Assembly (NCBI RefSeq): GCF_041909755.1
Contig: NZ_JAYRCW010000099.1
Location: 1 to 8,930, forward strand
Length of the DNA: 8,930 nt
Origin: Sandaracinobacteroides sp041909755
Lineage (GTDB): Bacteria; Pseudomonadota; Alphaproteobacteria; Sphingomonadales; Sphingomonadaceae
Direction: 5' to 3'
Shown: positions 1-5,248 of the stretch, piece by piece
How the letters are laid out: the number at the start of each line of letters is the position of its first letter
Position numbering within the stretch: position 1 is the first letter of the stretch
The notes under the pieces: generated by a model
The model's database searches: none
Seen by the model: the letters and a program-made list of their open reading frames with translations, nothing else
Told to the model about the DNA's origin: nothing
Program-made: the position numbers and the translations under genes

Positions 1-101
1 AACGCTGCCGCCACTTCCGCCAGCGAGGCGTCATGAATTCCTGGCGGCAGAACCGGCCAAGGTGCATCTGCAGCGACGCTGACAAGAGAAGGTATCACTA
101 C

Positions 102-117
102 ACAACGATATCGTTGT
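102..117. promoter_or_regulatory. 16-bp perfect palindrome, possible operator
   Basis: The sequence ACAACGATATCGTTGT is a perfect 16-bp inverted repeat centred on GATATC. It lies in the AT-richer stretch at the left of the window, downstream of the small Cys-containing minus-strand ORF. No T-run follows on either strand, so a terminator is unlikely. Size and symmetry suit a dimeric repressor of the TetR or LacI kind, but that is inference, and no regulator gene is visible in the window. Confidence 0.35.
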
Positions 118-145
118 ATGCTTACATTGTCTAGTTCCGAATGAC

Positions 146-339
146 TCACGCTTCCATCTGGCGCCCTTCAAAGCCAATCCCCCGCCCAGCCCTTTGCTGC
201 CACACCGGATCCTCATCGGCCCCGTAGAACGCGCACTCCGCGACGACGCCGTTGCGATCGATCACCCCGCGCAGGAGTCCTCACCGACGCAGCCGCGGCA
301 GACCCGTTCCACATCCTCGTCGTCACCAATGTCCGACAT
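146..339 (-). pseudogene. small Cys-containing ORF, apparently frameshifted
   Basis: A minus-strand ATG at 339 has a strong Shine-Dalgarno (GGAGG at 349-345, 5-nt spacer). It opens MSDIGDDEDVERVCRGCV and reaches a stop at 262-264 after 25 codons. Just before that stop is a run of four G on the minus strand (265-268). Adding one G, or slipping by -1, joins it to a second open stretch reading VIDRNGVVAECAFYGADE and ending at 146. The joined product would be about 64 aa, acidic at the N-terminus, with a CxxC pair, two more cysteines and no membrane segment. It could be a small metal-binding protein, but I cannot name the family. It may be a decayed gene, a sequencing indel or a frameshifted gene. 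A longer in-frame start at 366 exists but lacks the good ribosome site. Confidence 0.4.
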
Positions 340-375
340 CGCGCCCTCCGGGCGGCGCTCTTCCATCGCATCACG

Positions 376-436
376 ATATTGCAATATTACGTAACATGGC
401 ATAATTACGTCAAACAGTAATTCTACGTGAATGGAT
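376..436 (+). promoter_or_regulatory. Upstream region with three TACGT motifs at 18-bp spacing
   Basis: TACGT occurs at 388-392, 406-410 and 424-428, exactly 18 bp apart, each followed by one variable base and then A. A perfect palindrome ATATTGCAATAT (376-387) overlaps the 8-bp palindrome TTACGTAA (387-394). A CATAAT hexamer at 400-405 resembles a -10 box, and TTGCAA at 379-384 is a weak -35 with a short 15-bp spacer. The array ends on the start codon of the 315-aa gene and lies between it and the divergent small ORF. Binding of a regulator to phased sites is inference; the repeats themselves are plain in the sequence. Confidence 0.4.
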
Positions 437-1378
437 GTTGCCATGGAGTTCCGCTCGCCCGCCGTCGCCGCCCAACAGAACGCCCAGGCAATCACCTACC
501 TAACCAAGAACCTGAGCGATCAGGATGCCGGTCGCGCGCTGGTAGACGAACTGATCCAGGAGTTGGGCGGTGCGGTGGATCGCTATCCTGACTGGCACCC
601 GATCCTGACCGCACCCACCCGGGGCACGTCCGAGCAGCCGTCCAGCCTGACCGAAGTGAAGGCCTATGCCGGCGTCGACCACACCCAGGAGTTTGTCCGT
701 GGCTTCGTCACCTGCCCCTATTCGCGTGAGCGGGCTGACAGGCTGGTTGAGACTGTAGGAAAAATCACGGGCCTATACGCCCGCCGGTTGGATGCTCCAC
801 TCTATGCGGACAATGCCCATCCCGTCGTAGTCGTCGCGATGAACGTGGAACTGGAGGCTGACGGCACCATCCGCAGCCGTGACGCCATCGCGTGGTTCTC
901 CCAGAACACCGCCGCGGCCGCCGACGGCGCGCAGGTGGCCGAGACGTGGTGGAACATTCGCCCGAACATCCTTGGCGGTCCACACGGCTCCCGCTCGTCG
1001 CTATTCGTGAACCAGCATGCCGGCCTCCACATGCGCAAAATCCTGGAGGCGATGAACGCCAGTGGGATGTTCGGCCCCATCCTCGAATTCTCGCTCGACA
1101 TGCTATCCCCCAAGAAGCGGGGCGCGATCGCCGGTACACTCTTGCGCTCCGCCATCGACGCATGGGACGGCGAGAGCCCGTCATTCGAGTTCGAACTGCG
1201 CGGCGAGACCTGCAAGGCTGGCATACGCGATACCTGGGGCGACGGAATGGAGCTGTCGATACGCGTCGAGATCGGCAACCACGACCTTTACGTGTCGGGC
1301 TTCCATTATCCCAAGGACGACAAGATCACACATTCCGACCCATCCGGGCGACGGGATATCGCGGAGAAGTTTCAGTAG
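431..1378 (+). CDS. Hypothetical protein, 315 aa, unrecognised family
   Basis: This is the longest plus-strand frame on the left side with plausible protein composition. It reads as a soluble protein with no signal peptide or membrane helix. An N-terminal helical part (residues about 10-50) is followed by a segment containing DWHPILTAP (54-62), a hydrophobic strand HPVVVVAMNVEL (130-141), and a conserved-looking aromatic and Gly-rich stretch WWNIRPNILGGPHG (173-186). The C-terminal third is strand-rich and charged and ends with a hydrophilic tail. I recognise no catalytic motif and assign no function. The ATG at 431 has no clear ribosome site; an in-frame ATG at 443 has GGAT a few bases upstream and could be the real start. 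The gene stands alone, with about 560 bp of apparently gene-free DNA after it, and probably belongs to the accessory region. Confidence 0.65.
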   Translation: MDVAMEFRSPAVAAQQNAQAITYLTKNLSDQDAGRALVDELIQELGGAVDRYPDWHPILTAPTRGTSEQPSSLTEVKAYAGVDHTQEFVRGFVTCPYSRERADRLVETVGKITGLYARRLDAPLYADNAHPVVVVAMNVELEADGTIRSRDAIAWFSQNTAAAADGAQVAETWWNIRPNILGGPHGSRSSLFVNQHAGLHMRKILEAMNASGMFGPILEFSLDMLSPKKRGAIAGTLLRSAIDAWDGESPSFEFELRGETCKAGIRDTWGDGMELSIRVEIGNHDLYVSGFHYPKDDKITHSDPSGRRDIAEKFQ

Positions 1379-1488
1379 CCGGGCCTGTCACACTCTCGAT
1401 GTGGCCTCGTTTCCCCTGCCAACCCTTCGACCGTCGCCGGGCTAACGAACGGCAGCTTTCGGGATTATCTTTGGGCGGCTCCAACTTC

Positions 1489-1516
1489 AAAAAGGCGCCT
1501 GACTCTTTGGTCAGGC
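1489..1516 (-). terminator. Possible rho-independent terminator, leftward
   Basis: GCCTGAC (1497-1503) and GTCAGGC (1510-1516) form a perfect 7-bp stem with a 6-nt loop. Read on the minus strand, the stem is followed by GCC and then five T (1493-1489). That suits termination of leftward transcription from the Rhs cassette side, although the nearest minus-strand gene ends about 420 bp upstream. No T-run follows on the plus strand. Confidence 0.35.
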
Positions 1517-1767
1517 AAATCGCAAATGCATGGTTCCAGCGTGGCGATAACCGCCAAAACTGCATGGGCACGGCGTATGCTGGACTTACAACCATAATAG
1601 GCCCCAACGATAGACAGCGTCCGCTTTGCCCATTTCGGCCTCTCAATAGCCTACAGTCCGGACTGCCCGACGAAGCTGCCGGCCGCAGTACCGATAGGTT
1701 GCCTGATTTCGCGGCAGCGACAATGTAACCCGTTCCGGAGCCACCTGTTTACCGCAACGCAAATTGA

Positions 1768-1796
1768 AGGGGCGGCAAGAATACCCGGCCGCCCCT
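1768..1796. repeat. 9-bp inverted repeat (hairpin)
   Basis: AGGGGCGGC (1768-1776) and GCCGCCCCT (1788-1796) pair perfectly around an 11-nt loop. On the minus strand the stem is followed by TCAATTTG, only weakly T-rich, so it might act as a poor terminator downstream of the immunity-like ORF. On the plus strand nothing U-rich follows. Confidence 0.3.
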
Positions 1797-1937
1797 CCTG
1801 CGCTATTCGCTGGCCTTCATCCGCCACCGCCAGGATCGGCACAGCGCTGGGCGCACCCAAGGCGGTTCACACTCCATGCACAAAGGGAGTCCGCAAATCC
1901 AGTCCATTCCGGTCAATCGCACAAACAGCATTGATCA

Positions 1938-2291
1938 TCACCTCAACCGGACAGAAGTGGACCAACCCTTGAGTCCGAGATTCTCGACCCTCTTCTTGTA
2001 GGCTTGCCACATCTCAAGGCTGCGTCGCAGCATAGATATATCCCAACCCAAATGGCTGCCAGCGTCGATCAGCGCGGTCGCATAGCATTCCACAAATTCT
2101 TCCGAAGACATCCCAGATTGTTCGAAAAGCTCCGCGACCTCCGTCGGGATTCGGAACTGGTGCCAGTCATCCAGTTCCGGGAACGGGCACTGGGCACGAT
2201 ACGCGGCTGAATACACGCGCCGAAAACTCTCGCGCCCCCCGAGCGCCAGTTGATCTTTCACCCAGCGCCGGATCTTGGTGGGGTCCATCAT
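1938..2291 (-). CDS. Immunity-like soluble protein, 117 aa, next to a truncated Rhs core
   Basis: I chose the tandem ATG at 2291 because AGGA sits 7 nt upstream (2302-2299). The open frame extends further upstream, but there it runs out of frame through the Rhs core and is not coding. The product starts MMDPTKIRRWVKDQL. It is helical and soluble, with an acidic middle (ELDDWHQF 39-46, EVAELFEQ 51-58, SSEEFVE 62-68) and a basic C-terminus. It has no membrane segment and no enzyme motif that I recognise. It begins only 20 bp after the Rhs core stop codon. In Rhs loci the gene directly after the C-terminal toxin normally encodes its cognate immunity protein, so I infer an orphan immunity gene whose toxin tip has been lost. 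It could instead be an unrelated small gene placed there by recombination. Confidence 0.5.
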   Translation of the reverse strand: MMDPTKIRRWVKDQLALGGRESFRRVYSAAYRAQCPFPELDDWHQFRIPTEVAELFEQSGMSSEEFVECYATALIDAGSHLGWDISMLRRSLEMWQAYKKRVENLGLKGWSTSVRLR

Positions 2292-2310
2292 GTCCAGGTC
2301 CTGCAGGCGC

Positions 2311-2694
2311 TTATCCGATGGGGTCTGTCTGCAGGAACCGGCCGAGCGACGGGGAGTAGATCCGGGCCTTGTAGTAATACATGCCCAGCTCCGGGATCCA
2401 GGCCTGTCCGGTGTACTGGAACCGACCGACGTTGGCGGGGCCGGGGATGCCATATTGTGGCTGCGCCACGCCTTCGGCTCCATCATAGCTGTTGATGTTC
2501 GTCACCGTGCCAGACCCGTTCGACACCGCGATGATCGACCCCCGCTCGTCCGCGTGCAGCCAGCGCCTGTCGCCGGTGCCCGAGCCCTCATACCACAGCA
2601 ATGGCTCGTCCACACCGGGGCCGTGACCATACTGAAGCGCCCTATCTTTTGGATCGAATGAAGGCCCACACCGCCCTAGGTAGAAAGTAGGCAC
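2311..2694 (-). pseudogene. Truncated Rhs core repeat (copy A), no toxin tip
   Basis: The frame carries a classic Rhs/YD-repeat core end: HGPGVDEPLLWYEG, RRWLHADERGSI, RFQYTGQAW, YYKARIYSP and GRFLQTDPIG. It then stops at TAA (2311-2313), immediately after DPIG. Core similarity to copy B spans about 2311-2631. The first 20 or so codons of the open frame are not Rhs-like, overlap the small membrane-protein ORF in another frame, and begin with GTG without a ribosome site. Copy A differs from copy B by a 24-nt in-frame insertion (eight extra residues after SYD), and 99 bp are identical between the two. In intact Rhs proteins this core precedes a variable C-terminal toxin. Here both the large N-terminal shell and the toxin are absent, so I treat it as a recombination remnant. 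Confidence 0.75.
2481..2579. repeat. 99-bp direct repeat, Rhs core copy A
   Basis: This segment is identical, base for base, to 3684-3782 and lies in the same orientation 1203 bp away. It encodes the HADERGSI-to-NSYD part of the core. Identity this long in otherwise diverged copies points to recent duplication or gene conversion, and it provides a substrate for homologous recombination. Confidence 0.9.
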
Positions 2695-2848
2695 AGCCCA
2701 AAACTGAAGCAGCTGCTATGCCCAGATACACATTAGTTAGAATAGGATATTGCGATATCCAATCGCTCGCGACCTGTGAGATCACGATAGTTGCCAAGAA
2801 GAAAAGGAAAGATACTGCTGCCCCTATGTAGACGGACTTTACTTGCAT
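2642..2848 (-). CDS. Small two-helix membrane protein, candidate Rhs immunity protein
   Basis: The 68-aa product has two clear hydrophobic segments, about residues 7-26 (YIGAAVSFLFFLATIVISQV) and 36-57 (containing YLGIAAASVLGCAYFL). Its ends are basic (MQVK and RSKR), which predicts an inner-membrane hairpin with both ends in the cytoplasm. The ATG at 2848 overlaps the end of the upstream Rhs-tip ORF by 10 bp (its stop is at 2841-2839). The ribosome site is weak, so translation is probably coupled. A small gene directly after, and overlapping, an Rhs C-terminal tip is the standard position of the cognate immunity gene. A membrane immunity protein would suit a toxin acting on the inner membrane. 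The family itself is not one I recognise, so the function rests on position and topology. Confidence 0.55.
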   Translation of the reverse strand: MQVKSVYIGAAVSFLFFLATIVISQVASDWISQYPILTNVYLGIAAASVLGCAYFLPRAVWAFIRSKR

Positions 2849-3858
2849 ATTCTGAACTCAAACGGGATGGCATCCACCGCTCGTCCTACGAGATTGCTGA
2901 TAATCTCGCCGCCGAAGCTCTTGGGTATGCGACTGGATACTACTCTGCTAGTCAAGTCGGATACCGCTGCCTTGCCCGAGCCACCGGCAAGCGTAAGCAG
3001 TGCCCCTCCTGTCCCTATTACGCCACCGCCCGCCGTGACATTAGCGCCACCAGTAGCAATCGAGCCACCAAGCAAAACGCCACCAGGAGCCAAAACCACT
3101 GTACTAGCGCTCGCCCCCGCGACCGCGAGCCCACCACCTGTGATTACCAGTCCTGCAGTAGTGACATCCCCGCCAAGCTTTACGCCATAACTGCCCAGTT
3201 TTTGAAGGCCACGTTGAGCAAGATTGCAGGGTGGCGGATCGTCATTCGCACTTTGCGGCCTTCCCCCTCCTCCCCCACTACCGCCTCTCGAAAACACGCG
3301 AAGGGGGGTGGAAACAAACCGCAGTATATCTACGATCATGAGCTCGCCATGAAGGCCCACATTGCAGACGCTGCCGTCTCCCGGCTGACAGATTTCCGAT
3401 CGAACGATAATGTCCGGAGACGGAATGTCTGGGGCTTCGGTTGCATTTGAAGCCTTGGGATCGGTCGCCAACCCCGTAGAATCCCTTCCATTCACCGGAT
3501 CCCCGCCCACATAGGCATAGATATTCATGCCATCGCCATATCCGATGGGGTCCGTCTGCAGGAAGCGGCCGAGCGTGGGGGAATAGGCCCGGGCCTTGTA
3601 GTGGTAGAGCCCGAACTCGGGGAGCCAGGCCTGGCCGGTGTACTGGAACCGGCCGATGTTGGCGGGGCCGGGGATGCCATACTCATCATAGCTGTTGATG
3701 TTCGTCACCGTGCCAGACCCGTTCGACACCGCGATGATCGACCCCCGCTCGTCCGCGTGCAGCCAGCGCCTGTCGCCGGTGCTGGTGCCCTCATACCACA
3801 GCAGCGGCTCGTCCACACCGGGGCCGTGCACATAACGGCGAAGCAACGGGCCACCCAA
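2839..3858 (-). CDS. Orphan Rhs core with Gly/Ala-rich C-terminal tip, candidate toxin
   Basis: Residues about 4-131 are the end of an Rhs core: RRYVHGPGVDEPL, HADERGSI, RFQYTGQAWLP, YSPTLGRFLQTDPIG, then the usual follow-on MNIYAYVGGDPVNGRDSTGL. Full Rhs proteins exceed 1000 residues, so the N-terminal shell is missing. The start is a TTG without a convincing ribosome site, and the cassette may be expressed only after recombination into a complete rhs gene. The variable part (132-339) has a linker with SGGGGG (194-199) and a Pro/Cys segment. Next comes a strongly hydrophobic Gly/Ala/Thr/Val-rich block (about 236-292) with repeated GG motifs, and a short C-terminus ending FEFRICK. I see no nuclease, deaminase or ADP-ribosyltransferase motif. 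The hydrophobic block could be a membrane-active toxin. It could also be a pre-toxin linker whose catalytic domain has been truncated, because Gly-rich linkers are common in Rhs proteins. It overlaps the small membrane-protein gene by 10 bp. Confidence 0.7.
   Translation of the reverse strand: MGGPLLRRYVHGPGVDEPLLWYEGTSTGDRRWLHADERGSIIAVSNGSGTVTNINSYDEYGIPGPANIGRFQYTGQAWLPEFGLYHYKARAYSPTLGRFLQTDPIGYGDGMNIYAYVGGDPVNGRDSTGLATDPKASNATEAPDIPSPDIIVRSEICQPGDGSVCNVGLHGELMIVDILRFVSTPLRVFSRGGSGGGGGRPQSANDDPPPCNLAQRGLQKLGSYGVKLGGDVTTAGLVITGGGLAVAGASASTVVLAPGGVLLGGSIATGGANVTAGGGVIGTGGALLTLAGGSGKAAVSDLTSRVVSSRIPKSFGGEIISNLVGRAVDAIPFEFRICK
3684..3782. repeat. 99-bp direct repeat, Rhs core copy B
   Basis: Identical to 2481-2579 and in the same orientation. 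Similarity continues on both sides, with scattered substitutions and one 24-nt indel, giving a repeated core of about 300 bp. Confidence 0.9.
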
Positions 3859-3881
3859 AAGAGATGTGCAGACAACAAGTT

Positions 3882-3912
3882 ATGGCACCCCAACCAGCGG
3901 GCAGGGTGCCAT
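3882..3912 (-). terminator. Hairpin 5 nt after the two-gene operon, likely terminator
   Basis: ATGGCACCC (3882-3890) and GGGTGCCAT (3904-3912) form a perfect 9-bp stem around a 13-nt loop. It begins 5 nt beyond the stop codon of the 146-aa gene in the direction of its transcription. On the minus strand it is followed by AACTTGTTG, only moderately T-rich. Position and stem quality favour a terminator separating this operon from the Rhs cassette. Confidence 0.45.
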
Positions 3913-3917
3913 TCCTT

Positions 3918-4358
3918 CTATCTTGCTTTCGCAAAATCTACCGCCTCCCCAACGTCCGAGCTGTCCTTGAGAAGGAGGCCATAGGGATACGCCGCACCTT
4001 CCCGACACAGCCGCAGAGCGCGACCGTCCGAGCCTAACAGCGCGATGCCATAGATCACGGTCTCGATCTGGCCCTCATGCCAAAAGCTCCATTCCGTGAT
4101 GCGGACCTCCCTAGGGGATACCTCCGCGTATTGACCTTCCTGCTCACTAAGCCAGACCTTGATCCTATCGCTTGTCAGGTCTGACCTAGTGATCTTGACG
4201 GGACCAATATCCTTCTCGTTCTCAGTCAATGAGTACACCGTATAGATGCCGCCAACGAGGGCCACCAACGATGATACCTGCCGATCCCCCCTAATTTCCT
4301 CAAAGGGGACTATTATCTTCTCTGCGTTGAGAAGAATATCATTCACCCGGTCGGACAC
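3918..4358 (-). CDS. Hypothetical protein, 146 aa, second gene of a two-gene operon
   Basis: The start is a GTG at 4358, preceded by the purine-rich ribosome site AAAGGGGA. It lies inside the last codons of the upstream gene, with a 16-bp overlap, so the two are probably translated in tandem. The product opens MSDRVNDILLNAEKIIVPFE. It has a short hydrophobic strand (VALVGGIYTVY), a charged middle, and a strand-rich second half (VRITEWSFWHEGQIETVIYG) ending in a charged helix. It lacks a signal peptide and a true membrane helix. I do not recognise the family. Its place among Rhs cassettes makes an immunity or defence-related role possible, but no Rhs core is attached. The region is visibly lower in GC than the cys genes, consistent with transfer. 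Confidence 0.6.
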   Translation of the reverse strand: MSDRVNDILLNAEKIIVPFEEIRGDRQVSSLVALVGGIYTVYSLTENEKDIGPVKITRSDLTSDRIKVWLSEQEGQYAEVSPREVRITEWSFWHEGQIETVIYGIALLGSDGRALRLCREGAAYPYGLLLKDSSDVGEAVDFAKAR

Positions 4359-4678
4359 ATATTCCCCTTTCCACCCCTGAAGTGAATTGTTTCAGGAGTA
4401 CGAAGCTGGAAGGTGTTGGCAGGTATATCTATTCGATAGCGCAAATCTGCACCAAGCCGGAGCTGTATTCCGCTAGGGTAGGAGCGCGAAAGAACATTAG
4501 GCCGAGTGATATCCGGGAAGGTTCGGCTCGGCACGTTGCGCCCGTTCAGCACCTGAAGCAGCGAGAGGGTCAGCGCCGAGACAATCCCAGACTCATAACT
4601 CTGCGTCTGATAGCCCGATCCGTGAAGGACTTCGGGTAGCGAGAAGAATGACTGTTCGATGAGCACCGGCCGATTCAT
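4343..4678 (-). CDS. Hypothetical protein, 111 aa, first gene of a two-gene operon
   Basis: The frame opens MNRPVLIEQSFFSLPEVLHG. It continues with a helical stretch (ESGIVSALTLSLLQVLNGRN, residues about 29-48) and a strand-like part (LGADLRYRIDIPANTFQLR), then ends in a short basic, Gly-containing tail. The stop (4345-4343) lies inside the start region of the 146-aa gene. It has no signal peptide or membrane helix, and the ribosome site is weak. I do not recognise it with confidence. The ordered N-terminus and abrupt basic end would also fit the surviving N-terminal piece of a larger protein. AT-rich DNA upstream (about 4680-4820) could hold the promoter. Confidence 0.5.
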   Translation of the reverse strand: MNRPVLIEQSFFSLPEVLHGSGYQTQSYESGIVSALTLSLLQVLNGRNVPSRTFPDITRPNVLSRSYPSGIQLRLGADLRYRIDIPANTFQLRTPETIHFRGGKGNMCPTG

Positions 4679-4824
4679 CCCGTGTTAGTGACGGTCAATA
4701 AATTTATCTGGCAGAAGCAAGCGATCAATTACTAGAATATGCAAACGGCGGGTGACGCTCGGCGACAACTCATCGGTCAATTCATTTTACAAAATCCGGG
4801 GTAGGCAGATATGATTGACTTGGC

Positions 4825-4984
4825 CGCTATGTGGACGGCCCCGGTGCGACGAGCCTCTGGTGTGGTATGAGGGCTCCGGCACCGGCACAAGCGCTGGCTG
4901 CATGCGGACGAGCGGGGGTCGATCATCTCGGTGTCGAACGAAATTGCGGGGACATTATACTCACTCGTCATACTTCAACTCTAA
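4825..4984 (+). pseudogene. Inverted, doubly frameshifted Rhs core remnant (copy C)
   Basis: On the plus strand this stretch reads as the same Rhs core start seen in copies A and B, but split over three frames. The first frame gives RYVDGPG, the second DEPLVWYEGSGTG, and the third KRWLHADERGSIISVSN. Two single-base deletions relative to copy B explain the breaks, one after GPG and one after GTG. Similarity fades at about 4940, and the third frame runs to a TAA at 4982-4984. Orientation is opposite to copies A and B, so this is not a simple tandem array. It is a decayed fragment and is not expected to make a functional product. Confidence 0.75.
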
Positions 4985-5059
4985 CCATGGCCTTCACCCC
5001 TCGAACTTCAGACTTCTCGTCCCTTCCAAGCCAAGCCATGTAACCTAGGCACGGCGCGC

Positions 5060-5146
5060 TTAATCAGCGAAGTCCAGTTCGCGGCGGACTGCTTCCACCG
5101 CCAGCTTTTTCTGCTCACGGCGAAGCCTCCACAGGGGGCGGCCCAT
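5060..5146 (-). CDS. Possible 28-aa peptide in frame after cysNC
   Basis: After the cysNC stop, the same frame stays open for about 190 bp to a TAA at 5062-5060. The last 28 codons start at an ATG (5146) and read like real protein: WRLRREQKKLAVEAVRREL, then DFAD. The helix is amphipathic and strongly charged. The preceding in-frame part is Pro/Arg-rich, like GC-rich intergenic DNA, and there is no ribosome site before the ATG. It could be a small gene, the surviving end of a truncated gene at the island border, or chance. It sits at the point where GC content falls toward the Rhs region. Confidence 0.25.
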   Translation of the reverse strand: MGRPLWRLRREQKKLAVEAVRRELDFAD

Positions 5147-5173
5147 TTGGGCCGGCGCGCGGTCGGGCTTGCG

Positions 5174-5187
5174 GGCCCTTGCGGGCC
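5174..5187 (-). terminator. Short GC hairpin downstream of cysNC
   Basis: On the minus strand GGCCC and GGGCC flank a GCAA tetraloop of the stable GNRA type, about 60 bp after the cysNC stop. A second GC-rich inverted repeat, GGCCCATTTGGGCC, lies at 5140-5153. Neither is followed by a T-run, so these may protect the 3' end or mark a factor-dependent stop rather than form a classic terminator. Confidence 0.25.
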
Positions 5188-5248
5188 TGGGTTGGGGTTG
5201 TTCGCGGCGAGGGCTGTGCCGGAGGCTGGCCCCGGCGCACCGCCCGCC

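Larger units (their letters stand above)
1379..1937. other. Gene-poor stretch between the 315-aa gene and the Rhs-side ORF
   Basis: No frame here has convincing protein composition, a ribosome site or family resemblance. The short frames that exist are Arg/Pro/Ser-rich, as expected of shadow frames in GC-rich DNA. The only structures I can support are two hairpins, at 1489-1516 and 1768-1796. I looked for insertion-sequence ends and found none that I can defend. Confidence 0.5.

Noticed and set aside
5..50. Inverted repeat CTGCCGCCA / TGGCGGCAG as a terminator
   Set aside because: The loop is 28 nt and no T-run follows on either strand; likely chance in GC-rich DNA.
1..82. Open frame to the left edge ending in EFLAAEPAKVHLQRR, possibly the end of a CDS
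   Set aside because: Only 26 codons are visible, I cannot match it to a family, and two other frames are also open at the edge.
892..1728. 278-aa plus-strand ORF overlapping the 315-aa gene in another frame
   Set aside because: It is Arg-rich with shadow-like composition and overlaps a frame with far more natural protein sequence.
1651..1860. 69-aa minus-strand ORF
   Set aside because: No ribosome site, no ordered composition, and it contains the hairpin at 1768-1796.
1930..1980. Possible insertion-sequence end near the stop of the 117-aa ORF
   Set aside because: The text looked faintly like a terminal repeat, but I found no matching partner end, target duplication or transposase.
2292..2486. 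Upstream extension of the 117-aa ORF to a 182-aa protein
   Set aside because: The extra part is the Rhs core read in a wrong frame (Pro/Ser/Arg-rich); the core's own frame there encodes the conserved Rhs motifs.
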